From Chloroflexota bacterium (GTDB lineage: Bacteria > Chloroflexota > Ktedonobacteria > Ktedonobacterales > Ktedonobacteraceae): a stretch of DNA of 22,093 nucleotides. The position numbers and the translations under genes are program-made. Below the pieces are notes generated by a model. The model was given only the letters and a program-made list of their open reading frames with translations, was not told where the DNA came from and ran no database searches. Numbering within the stretch: position 1 is the first letter of the stretch; the number at the start of each line of letters is the position of its first letter. Below, piece by piece: positions 7,871 through 14,104 of the stretch. The stretch covers positions 1 to 22,093 of the forward strand of contig CADDYT010000106.1 of the NCBI GenBank assembly GCA_902810755.1, given 5' to 3'.

Positions 7871-8008
7871 GCGCAATGGCTATGAGAGGCTGATCTTATT
7901 ACATCCGATGAAACGCAGATGCGACCGCTGCTGGCCGAGGCTTATGAAATAGCGGTGAGCAGGTACAGGAGACGGGCGACCCGGTAGTCGACCTCGCTCA
8001 CCCCGGAT

Positions 8009-8032
8009 GCTTCGCTGCCGCTCAGCATGACA
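8009..8032. repeat. Degenerate dispersed repeat (TTCGCT...CTCAGCATGACA type)
   Basis: The core CTTCGCTGCCGCTCAGCATGA and its ACA ending resemble a widely dispersed intergenic repeat type whose translations read like CHAERSEA or CHSERSEE. A related copy, CTTCGCTTCACTCAGGATGA then CA, lies at 14076-14098 in the same orientation on the other side of the mobile region. Beyond this repeat and the insertion-sequence end, 7871-8058 holds no recognisable gene. Confidence 0.5.
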
Positions 8033-8108
8033 CGTCGCGGTCACTTTCTCATAGCATGCTAGTACTAGTAGCCATTGCGAAATGGGGCCTGTGGAGCGGC
8101 TGGAGAGC

Positions 8109-8138
8109 GTGACGAAGCGGGCAGAGATGTGGTACAAT
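8109..8138 (+). promoter_or_regulatory. Candidate transposase promoter inside the IS
   Basis: GTGACG (8109-8114) and TACAAT (8133-8138) are 18 bp apart, about 40 nt before the transposase ATG at 8178. This placement fits an internal promoter carried by the element and argues against the longer in-frame start at 8082. Confidence 0.45.
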
Positions 8139-8177
8139 AGCGAAAGGAAGCAAGCAGAGAAACAAGGAGGCTCGGTT

Positions 8178-9563
8178 ATGCTGGTCGATCGCTATGAACC
8201 GGAAGATGTCTTTGCCCGTGTGCCGCAAGCGGCAAGCAGGCTCGACCCGGTGCTCAAAGTGTTGGACGCTTTGCTGGAGGATGATCAGCTCTACCAGCAA
8301 GTGCGGGCGGACTTCGGCAAACGCTCTCGCTACACGTTGGTGCATGGACGCCACTCCACCCCAGTCGAAGTGTTGCTGCGCATGCTGATCTGCAAACATC
8401 TGTATCAATGGAGCTATCAGGAAACCGTGAAGCAGGTGTATGACAATGTGCTCCTGCGCTGGTTCTGTCGCGTCTATTGGGCCGACGTGCCTGATGCTTC
8501 CACCCTCTTTCGTTGGCAACAGACGTTGCGCCCCGAAACGCTGCACGCGCTCAATGATCGGGTGGTGCAACTGGCGGCGCAAGCGAAGGTGACCAAAGGG
8601 CGCAAGCTGCGGCTGGATGCCACCTGTGTGCAGACCACGATTCATCATCCCACCGACAGTGGCTTGTTGGTCGACAGCGTGCGCGTGCTTTCCCGCTTCG
8701 TGCAGCGAGCGAAGCCACTGATCAAGGAGCAGGTCAAGAACGTGCAGCAAGCTTGCCGCTCGCGGCTGCGCACGGCGCGGCAGGTGGCCCAAACCCTTCA
8801 CCGACAGTTGCGGCGCAAGGGAGAGGACAAAGAAGCCCAACAGAAGGAGCTCTATCAGAAGCTCATCCAGACCGCCGAACACATGGTGCGCCAAAGTCAA
8901 CAGGTGATGGCGGCGCTGAGTGGGCAGAGCGGGCAGGTGGCCCAACGCTTGCTCACGCAGGCCAACGAGGTGCTTCCTCTGGTGCAGAGCGTGATCGCCC
9001 AGACGCGCAAGCGGGTGCTGGAAGGCCAGAAGATGGCCTCCGAGCAGAAAGTGCTCAGCCTCTTTGAGCCCCAGACCCGCGCCATCCCTCGCCATAAAGG
9101 CGGAGCCCTGGTCGAGTTTGGCCGACAGGTCATCCTGGATGAAGTGGATGGCGGCATCGTGACGCGCTACCAGATCCTGGAGCATCCCAATGAGCACGGG
9201 CAGGCGGTGGAAGCCGTGACTCATCACCAAAGGCTGTTTGAGCATCCGCCCGACCTGGTCACTGGGGACCGCGGGGTTCATTCGGCAGAAACGGAGGACA
9301 AACTGAAAGCCGCAGGAGTCAAGCGTGTTGCTATTCCTGCCTCAGGCAAGCTGTCGGAGGAGCGCCAAGCCCTGGAACGGACACGCAGCTGGAAGCGTGG
9401 CTATCGCTGGCGTGCGGGCATCGAGGGACGCATTGCCAGCTTGAGGCGCGACTTCGGCTGGCGCAAATGTGCCTATCACGGCCTCGACGGCATGCAACGC
9501 TGGCTCGGCTTGGGAGTCATCGCCAGTAACCTGCGCCGCATCGCCCTGGCCAAAGCGGCCTGA
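8178..9563 (+). CDS. DDE transposase, ISNCY-like
   Basis: The 461-residue transposase mobilises the surrounding element. Its DDE acidic residues are visible in LRLDATCVQTTIHHPTDSG (first Asp), LVTGDRGVHSAETEDKL (second Asp) and WRAGIEGRIASLRRDFG (Glu). The pattern of IHHPTDS after the first Asp and a final GxGVIASNLRRIA helix is typical, from memory, of transposases filed under ISNCY. The family label is less certain than the transposase call. A Lys/Gln/Arg-rich helical insertion separates the first and second Asp. ATG 8178 is preceded by AAGGAGG 8 nt upstream and is preferred over the in-frame ATG 8082, which lies inside the terminal inverted repeat. No frameshift or internal stop is present, so it appears functional. 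Confidence 0.9.
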   Translation: MLVDRYEPEDVFARVPQAASRLDPVLKVLDALLEDDQLYQQVRADFGKRSRYTLVHGRHSTPVEVLLRMLICKHLYQWSYQETVKQVYDNVLLRWFCRVYWADVPDASTLFRWQQTLRPETLHALNDRVVQLAAQAKVTKGRKLRLDATCVQTTIHHPTDSGLLVDSVRVLSRFVQRAKPLIKEQVKNVQQACRSRLRTARQVAQTLHRQLRRKGEDKEAQQKELYQKLIQTAEHMVRQSQQVMAALSGQSGQVAQRLLTQANEVLPLVQSVIAQTRKRVLEGQKMASEQKVLSLFEPQTRAIPRHKGGALVEFGRQVILDEVDGGIVTRYQILEHPNEHGQAVEAVTHHQRLFEHPPDLVTGDRGVHSAETEDKLKAAGVKRVAIPASGKLSEERQALERTRSWKRGYRWRAGIEGRIASLRRDFGWRKCAYHGLDGMQRWLGLGVIASNLRRIALAKAA

Positions 9564-9660
9564 CCTCTTCTCTCCCTTGAAAACCTCATCAATAAATAAG
9601 CTCGCTTGCTCTAAAGCCTCTTCTCCAGCGCGTTGAGCCATTTCGCAATGGCTACTAGTA

Positions 9661-10530
9661 CTAGCCAATCACACGCCTATGGAACATTTGTATGCCAAAT
9701 GCCAACAAGACAATGAAAATCGCCAATAGACCGAACAGTACCCAATGAATGGGAAGTGTCGTCAGTGGATGTCCATGGAAGCTGGGTACCATCGCATAGC
9801 GCAAGCCCTCAGAGGCATAAGTCATCGGATTGAAGAGCGTTATGATTTGAAACCACTTTATTGATCCAAGTATACTCCAAGGATAATAGGTACATCCCGT
9901 AAAGATTAGCGGCGTAAAAATGAGCGGGAATACTACCCCGAGCTGCTCTGGCATAACCACTGTACCAATGGTCAGCCCCAAACTTGCTCCCACAAGGGAA
10001 GTGAGGATCATGATTCCAATAATTACGCCGATGGCATCGGTACGTACTTGATACGCGCTATCCAGAATTACATAGGCCAGCAGAAAGATGATCCCGCCTG
10101 CTATTAAACCACGCATTGCTGCAAAAAGTACTTTCTCCACAGCTACGAGATTCACAGGAAGCGGAGCGAGCAGCCGATCATCAATTTCGTGGGCGTAGCC
10201 GAGGTCAACTGTGAGTGGTACAGTGACGCTCTGAAATGCAGTTGTGACCACAGTTAGTGCGACAATACCAGGTAAGAGTAATGTAGCAAAGCCCTGTTGG
10301 GCAAGACCAATACTCGGCAGCACTTTCCCAAAGATGAAGAGGAAAAACAAGGGTTGTAGGAGCATCTGAATCAAGAATCCGATGAAATCGCGGCCTGTAA
10401 CGACCATATCACGACGAAGGATCGCCAGAAAGGCCGTAAGTGCTTTGTTTACAGAGCTTTTCAGTTGTGGCGCAGTGACAGTGATGGATGAGAGTACTGC
10501 ACGTCTTGGGGGGGTGAATGGTGTGTTCAT
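9661..10530 (-). CDS. ABC-2 type transporter permease, DrrB-like
   Basis: The 289-residue protein is the membrane half of an ABC-2 exporter, with about six membrane segments after a 40-residue cytoplasmic N-terminus (FLIQMLLQPLFFLFIFG, the LLPGIVALTVVTTAFQSVTV region, GLIAGGIIFLLAYVIL, IGVIIGIMILTSLVGASLGL, VVFPLIFTPLIFTGCTYYPW and a final WVLFGLLAIFIVLLAFGI). The motifs GRDFIGFLIQMLLQPLFFLF and FNPMTYASEGLR are typical of DrrB-like drug and peptide exporters. It overlaps the ATPase gene by ATGA (10527-10530), so the two are translationally coupled. Its TAG stop (9661-9663) lies within the palindrome at the ISNCY-like element's edge. The C-terminus HRRVIG looks natural, so the protein seems complete. 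Substrate unknown; the divergent peptide genes at 12412-12878 are the obvious candidates. Confidence 0.88.
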   Translation of the reverse strand: MNTPFTPPRRAVLSSITVTAPQLKSSVNKALTAFLAILRRDMVVTGRDFIGFLIQMLLQPLFFLFIFGKVLPSIGLAQQGFATLLLPGIVALTVVTTAFQSVTVPLTVDLGYAHEIDDRLLAPLPVNLVAVEKVLFAAMRGLIAGGIIFLLAYVILDSAYQVRTDAIGVIIGIMILTSLVGASLGLTIGTVVMPEQLGVVFPLIFTPLIFTGCTYYPWSILGSIKWFQIITLFNPMTYASEGLRYAMVPSFHGHPLTTLPIHWVLFGLLAIFIVLLAFGIQMFHRRVIG

Positions 10531-11561
10531 GAGCGCAGTTTTCTCCCCGTCAAATAGATGAAGACATCTTCTAAGCTTGGATGCGTAAGGTGTAAATCGC
10601 GCAGTTCAGCTCCTGCCGCTGCAATTGCCTGCGACATATGATGGACAAGCATTCCAGTATCTTTGGCATACAGACGGAAGGTGAGGATATCCCCTTGACG
10701 TTCCTCATTGTCTAGCGAAAGTACCTCCTCGACTTTCAGGACACCTGGCAGGGCTTTGAGGGTATTCAGGATGGAGATGCTTGAAAGTGCGCCAGGCACA
10801 GCCCCCACCGGAACAGCTTCTGGAACGTGTATACGCAGCTCCAACCTGGTGCCTCCAGGAATCACTTTCTTTAGTTCGACTGGGGTATCGACCACAAGAA
10901 TACGTCCATGATCCATAATGGCAATGCGGTCGCAGAGTCGATCAGCCTCGTTCATATCCTGAGTGGTGAGGAGAATAGTAACTCTGCGCTCTTTGAGAGA
11001 ATGGACATGATCCCAAAGGAACAGTCTCGATTGAGGATCGAGGCGATTGGTCGGTTCATCAAGGAAGAGTACGTCGGGTGTGTGCATCAACGCACGTGCA
11101 AGCATCAGCCGTTGTCCCATACCGCCCGAACAGTAACCTACTTTGTCCCTACTGCGGTTGGCCAGGCCGAGTTCCGTGAGCAGTGCGTCAGCGCGAGCTT
11201 CGCGCTCTGCACGGGGTATACCATGGTAAGCCGCATGGAAGGTGAGAATCTCGCGAACGCGGAGGCTCTGGTCGAGGTTACTTTGCTGGGGTACGACGGC
11301 AATATGCTCCTTGACACTTGTCGGTTCGTTTACTACATCAATACCCATGATACGGATTGTACCACTTGTGGGGCGTATACGAGTGGTCAGAATAGAGATG
11401 GTTGTTGTCTTGCCAGCCCCATTGGGACCCAGCAAACCAAAGATCTCGCCGCGTTGTACAGTGAAGGAGATTCCATCCACGGCATCGAAGGGAACCCTGG
11501 GGTAACGCTTGACAAGGTCATAGACCTCTATGGCATTGTCCTGATGTGGAACAACTGTCAT
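10527..11561 (-). CDS. ABC transporter ATP-binding protein, DrrA-like
   Basis: The 344-residue ATPase powers the permease encoded immediately downstream. Walker A is GPNGAGKT (45-52), the signature is CSGGMGQR (from 144), and Walker B is VLFLDEPTNRLDP (164-176). The switch position carries Gln201 (LLTTQDMNEAD), a substitution typical of DrrA-type ATPases. The C-terminal 100 residues form the DUF4162-like extension common in this group, ending SLEDVFIYLTGRK. I place the start at ATG 11561, where GGGAGG lies about 5 nt upstream. The frame stays open to 11642, but that stretch (MGETLYIEERQ) has no family resemblance. The gene follows the EXLDI gene on the same strand with a 156-nt gap and overlaps the permease gene by 4 nt. 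Confidence 0.9.
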   Translation of the reverse strand: MTVVPHQDNAIEVYDLVKRYPRVPFDAVDGISFTVQRGEIFGLLGPNGAGKTTTISILTTRIRPTSGTIRIMGIDVVNEPTSVKEHIAVVPQQSNLDQSLRVREILTFHAAYHGIPRAEREARADALLTELGLANRSRDKVGYCSGGMGQRLMLARALMHTPDVLFLDEPTNRLDPQSRLFLWDHVHSLKERRVTILLTTQDMNEADRLCDRIAIMDHGRILVVDTPVELKKVIPGGTRLELRIHVPEAVPVGAVPGALSSISILNTLKALPGVLKVEEVLSLDNEERQGDILTFRLYAKDTGMLVHHMSQAIAAAGAELRDLHLTHPSLEDVFIYLTGRKLRS

Positions 11562-11678
11562 ATGCCCTCCCAATCTTAAAGAAGTGAAACACTTACAATC
11601 ATCGTAAATTTGCCTCTCTTCAATATAGAGTGTTTCTCCCACTTAGGTCAGTTTGTCAACAGAGGGAGAGTGATCAGC

Positions 11679-11695
11679 ATTGTAACTGCTACAAT
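11679..11695. promoter_or_regulatory. Small inverted repeat upstream of the exporter genes
   Basis: ATTGTA (11679-11684) and TACAAT (11690-11695) form a perfect 6-bp inverted repeat with a 5-nt spacer in the gap between the EXLDI and drrA-like genes. It could be a regulator site for the exporter pair, but the evidence is only its symmetry and position. I found no convincing promoter pair beside it. Confidence 0.25.
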
Positions 11696-11717
11696 CCAAG
11701 GATGGCTGATTGGATAC

Positions 11718-12218
11718 TCAAATATCCAGCTCCTCTATCCCTGAACCATTGGCAAGCGTCCATTCCACGGCCATATAAAGTTCTTGAGGAATATGGTTTT
11801 TGAGGTTCTCCAGGGAGTCGTAGACCTCCAAGCTACCGTTAGTATTATCTTCTAACCATTGGCTATATTCCGAATTCTCCTCAGCCCAATATGTCCAGTT
11901 GGGCTCGTTCTTACTATAGAGCGCAAAGTGTCCTTTGGCCGTCTTATAGACTCTCAAGCAATGGAGCATTGGCTGATGGAGAACCCGCTCTTGCCATCGT
12001 GCTAAAAGACGCCCATAAAATCGCACCTCTTTCCACGCTCCCGGGGGTCCAACTCTGAGGGTAATCGAGCGCAGACCTTCTCTTTGGTATTCCTCATTCG
12101 CGATAAAGCGACGTAGCGCTTGGACAATAATCCCTGAAAGGCTTGTACCGGCCAACTCCTGGGCTCTCTCAAAGACCGGTAATTCGGTATCTGAGACGTA
12201 GATGGTTTTAGTTGCCAC
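11718..12218 (-). CDS. EXLDI-family protein with ribbon-helix-helix-like N-terminus
   Basis: The 166-residue protein ends in EELDI, matching the C-terminal signature that names the EXLDI family. The N-terminus TKTIYVSDTELPVFERAQEL followed by AGTSLSGIIVQALRRFI resembles a ribbon-helix-helix DNA-binding region (one strand, two helices). The middle is rich in aromatic and acidic residues (HFALYSKNEPNWTYWAEENS). I recall such proteins beside DrrAB-type exporters, and here the exporter genes follow on the same strand, so a regulator or accessory of the exporter is a reasonable inference. Translation begins at a GTG with AAGGAG about 10 nt upstream. The 14-bp palindrome at 12250-12263 lies just upstream, within the predicted early transcript, and fits autoregulation. 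The biochemical function is not known to me. Confidence 0.75.
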   Translation of the reverse strand: MATKTIYVSDTELPVFERAQELAGTSLSGIIVQALRRFIANEEYQREGLRSITLRVGPPGAWKEVRFYGRLLARWQERVLHQPMLHCLRVYKTAKGHFALYSKNEPNWTYWAEENSEYSQWLEDNTNGSLEVYDSLENLKNHIPQELYMAVEWTLANGSGIEELDI

Positions 12219-12249
12219 CTGCTATCATCTCCTTCCATAAAAGATATGT

Positions 12250-12263
12250 ATACTTATAAGTAT
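12250..12263. promoter_or_regulatory. 14-bp perfect palindrome, candidate operator
   Basis: ATACTTATAAGTAT is perfectly self-complementary. It sits 31 bp upstream of the EXLDI start codon and immediately after the predicted transcription start (about 12266) of the promoter at 12273-12301, a classic position for a repressor site. The ribbon-helix-helix-like N-terminus of the EXLDI protein makes that protein the natural candidate binder. This is inferred from position and symmetry only. Confidence 0.5.
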
Positions 12264-12272
12264 CCCTATTAG

Positions 12273-12301
12273 AGAATAACACATTTTACAGGCATTGGCA
12301 A
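12273..12301 (-). promoter_or_regulatory. Candidate promoter of the EXLDI-exporter operon
   Basis: On the minus strand TTGCCA (12296-12301) and TATTCT (12273-12278) are separated by exactly 17 bp. Transcription would start near 12266, about 48 nt before the GTG at 12218. The region is AT-rich relative to the rest of the window. Confidence 0.55.
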
Positions 12302-12341
12302 GTGGGGGTATCTTGGTTAAACTTTTGTCTGGAGGACGGTT

Positions 12342-12363
12342 TTGTAATGCTTCTCTTGTAATG
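12342..12363 (+). promoter_or_regulatory. Direct repeat TTGTAATG x2 upstream of the small-peptide genes
   Basis: TTGTAATG occurs at 12342-12349 and again at 12356-12363, 14 bp apart, about 50-70 nt before the start of the first peptide gene. It could be an activator site or part of the plus-strand promoter. I could not find a convincing -35/-10 pair for that promoter, so transcription of the peptides may need an activator. Confidence 0.3.
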
Positions 12364-12411
12364 TATGCCTTAGAGGTCAAAAAGAAGTAAGCTTCAAATA
12401 AGGAGGTTATG

Positions 12412-12576
12412 ATGAAGCTCACTGTCGTAAAGCGTGGTGAGACCTTCACTTCAGGTATGCACGGAGTGCTGATCGAGCCGGTATCCTTGATGGTAGGTGC
12501 GAGTAGCTGTTGTAGCTGTAGTTCGGCCTCTGCAACTCCTCAGACAGAGAGCGCTAAGAAGGAGGAGAGACGATGA
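12412..12576 (+). CDS. Small Cys/Ser-rich peptide, candidate RiPP precursor A
   Basis: This 54-residue product begins MKLTVVKRGETFTSG and has a leader-like half without cysteine. A block SSCCSCSSASATP follows directly after LMVGA, and the tail is charged (QTESAKKEERR). All three cysteines lie in the block, which is rich in the Ser/Thr/Cys that azole-, lanthionine- or thiopeptide-forming enzymes modify; the GA before it resembles a GG/GA leader-cleavage site. The next gene encodes a clear homologue. AAGGAGG-like purines (AGGAGG 12401-12406) lie 5 nt before ATG 12412. The adjacent ATG 12409 is too close, and the homologue also begins MKL. The stop overlaps the next start (ATGA, 12573-12576), so translation is coupled. 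No modifying enzyme is nearby. A small structural or metal-binding protein is the alternative. Confidence 0.75.
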   Translation: MKLTVVKRGETFTSGMHGVLIEPVSLMVGASSCCSCSSASATPQTESAKKEERR

Positions 12577-12878
12577 AGCTTGCCACGATGAAGCGGGTCG
12601 GCGTCTTTACTTTAGGAGCGCAGGCGGTACAGTTCAAGCCAACAGCGCTGCTGCCAGGCGGCTCTAGTTGCACATGCAGTAGCACGGCAGCCGCTACACC
12701 TTTGATGCGAGAGGAACTCGCCGATTATCCTTTTGAGCTGGTGAAGAGTGTGCTGTTCGAAGCACAAGACGAATCGGAGAGGCAAAAGGCAGAGCGTGCT
12801 GACCCATGGTTGGCTTGGATCAGAGGGCGTAGGCAGCTTACCCAAAGAGTCATGGCTGATCCTGTGCTGAGTGCCTAG
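12573..12878 (+). CDS. Cys/Ser/Thr-block peptide with C-terminal extension, candidate RiPP precursor B
   Basis: The 101-residue product aligns without gaps to the first 43 residues of peptide A: MKL, KR at 7-8, FT at 12-13, Gly15, Pro23, Leu26, Gly29, SSC at 31-33 and ATP at 41-43 are shared. Its block is SSCTCSSTAAATP after LLPGG, a double-glycine-like site. Unlike A it continues for 58 residues (from LMREELADYPFELVKSV), predicted helical and charged, with no family I recognise. This may be a C-terminal follower or a fused partner. AAGGAGG (12559-12565) lies 7 nt before the ATG, inside the last codons of gene A. The TAG stop uses the TA target duplication of the IS630 element plus its first base; the empty site would also read TAG, so the protein is probably not truncated. 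Confidence 0.75.
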   Translation: MKLATMKRVGVFTLGAQAVQFKPTALLPGGSSCTCSSTAAATPLMREELADYPFELVKSVLFEAQDESERQKAERADPWLAWIRGRRQLTQRVMADPVLSA

Positions 12879-14056
12879 TGCAACTTCAAGAGACCTTTTG
12901 TGCGAGATGGTCGATCACTGGACAGCCAAAGTAGTCACAGACGCGACGTTCTAGTTCCTGAGCGGTGAGCAGACGAGCCGGTTCCACGATGGCCCGTTTG
13001 CCATGCACCCAATGCGGCTCAATGCGGTTGAGCCAGGGACTCCTGGTCGGCAACCAGCAGGGAATGATGCGCACTCCCGGCTTGCCCTCACGCTCGGCTG
13101 CCAAGACGCTGCGATTGTGCTGCTGAAGCCACCTGCGCACTTCCTTACTCACATGCCAGGAGGCGTTATCCCAGATGAGCACCGGCACGCGTTGGCCTTG
13201 ACTCTGCACCTGTTGGCAGAGCCACTCTAGAAAAGCCGTGGTCACATGGCTGACGGGCCGACCATCGACAAAGCGCAGCCGGATCGTCTTGCTATCGGGT
13301 TCCAGCACGCCATAGCAACTCAGGGCTTTGGGATCGGGATCCTCTTTGCTGACCTGCCGTTCCAGCAAGCGCGGCGGCTCTCCCGCTTCACTCCAGCTAT
13401 GCATCTTGGGCTGAGCCACGCGGCTCCACCACACCTCATCGGCATACCCCACCACCCAGCCGCAACGCCGGGCCAAGGCGATCAAGGCGTCGCGCCGGTT
13501 TTTTTCCTGGCGTAGTCGGGATCGGGACTGGTGATCCAGTCTTTGGCGCGCTGCCAGCCCACCTTGAGCCGTCTGAGGGCCAGGCGGATGGTCTCGATGC
13601 TCACCTGGCGCTCGGTCAAGCCCAGTTCCTGGCACACCTGGGCTGCCAGGGCCAGTGTCCACACGCTGGTCGGTTTCCCATAGGTGCGTGGACTCTGGTG
13701 CAGCATGGCTCGTAAGGCCTCGCACCTGGGTTGATCAAATTCCGCGTGAATCGTTTTGGGTCGCGATGACTGCTGTTTCAAACAGGTCACCCCGTCTGCT
13801 TCGAAGGCGTGCAGGGTGTTGCGCACCGTTTGGACGGCACAGCCCAGGTTGCGGGCGATTGCGGAGGGGCGTTGCCCTCGACGAGAAGCCAACAGGATTT
13901 GGCTTCGGCGCAGGGTAAAGGCATTGGCAGAGCGCAGTCCAGCTTCTAACCCTGCTTGTTCTGCTGGACTCAAGGCTCGTACATCCATCGGGGCTTTCAT
14001 GCCCCCATTGTATCATCTTTCCTCCCTCTTGCACAAGTGGCCTCTTGAAGTTGCAC
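12878..14056. mobile_element. IS630-family insertion sequence with TA target duplication
   Basis: The ends are inverted repeats of about 28 bp with four mismatches. The outer 15 bp, GTGCAACTTCAAGAG, are identical at both ends. The element is flanked by TA at 12876-12877 and 14057-14058, the target duplication of the IS630/Tc1/mariner group. It carries one transposase gene on the minus strand, split into two frames at an A7 run. The left end lies directly at the stop codon of peptide gene B and the right end 46 nt from the end of the HAD gene. Confidence 0.92.
12886..14000 (-). CDS. IS630-family transposase in two frames joined at an A7 run
   Basis: The first frame (14000 to 13482) encodes an N-terminal DNA-binding part with a helix-turn-helix (GQRPSAIARNLGCAVQTVRN) and a winged-helix second part, ending ...YARKKTGATP. 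The catalytic part lies in the -1 frame to 12886 and shows the DDE residues in VVGYADEVWW, VLIWDNASWH and SPWLNRIEPHW. The frames meet at seven consecutive A on the minus strand (13499-13505 on the plus strand as T). Re-reading one base, or slippage adding one A to the RNA, gives KK-NRRDALIALARR and a continuous transposase of about 370 residues. Programmed frameshifting is known in IS630 elements, so this may be functional; a simple inactivating indel is the alternative. The TGA stop lies inside the left terminal repeat. Confidence 0.85.
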
Positions 14057-14075
14057 TAGTACTGGTTACTCAGGC

Positions 14076-14098
14076 CCTTCGCTTCACTCAGGATGACA
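14076..14098. repeat. Dispersed intergenic repeat (TTCGCT...CTCAGGATGACA type)
   Basis: CTTCGCTTCACTCAGGATGA followed by CA lies between the IS630 right end and the HAD gene stop. It matches the degenerate copy at 8009-8032 in sequence and orientation. The two copies bracket the whole accessory region from the first insertion sequence to the second. Confidence 0.55.
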
Positions 14099-14104
14099 TG
14101 CTAT

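Larger units (their letters stand above)
8059..9664. mobile_element. ISNCY-like insertion sequence with 27-bp terminal inverted repeats
   Basis: Positions 8059-8085 and 9638-9664 are perfect 27-bp inverted repeats. The outermost 10 bp, CTAGTACTAG, are palindromic, so they could be terminal repeat or target duplication. In the second case the element proper is about 8069-9654 with 17-bp repeats beginning TAGCCATTGCG. It encodes one intact DDE transposase on the plus strand. The right end abuts the stop codon of the minus-strand ABC permease gene: the TAG of that gene is 9661-9663, inside the terminal palindrome. Identical inverted repeats and an intact transposase suggest a recent arrival. Confidence 0.88.

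Noticed and set aside
8049..9281. Minus-strand open frame (410 codons) inside the ISNCY-like element
   Set aside because: It is antisense to the intact DDE transposase and starts in the middle of it; no second transposition protein is recognisable.
12225..12449. Minus-strand open frame of 74 codons over the EXLDI/peptide intergenic region
   Set aside because: It covers the promoter, palindrome and peptide ribosome site, has no ribosome site of its own and looks like random AT-rich coding.
12573..12878. Peptide B truncated by the IS630 insertion
   Set aside because: The stop uses the duplicated TA plus the first base of the element, but joining the flanks across the empty site also gives TAG at the same codon, so the original protein most likely ended there too.
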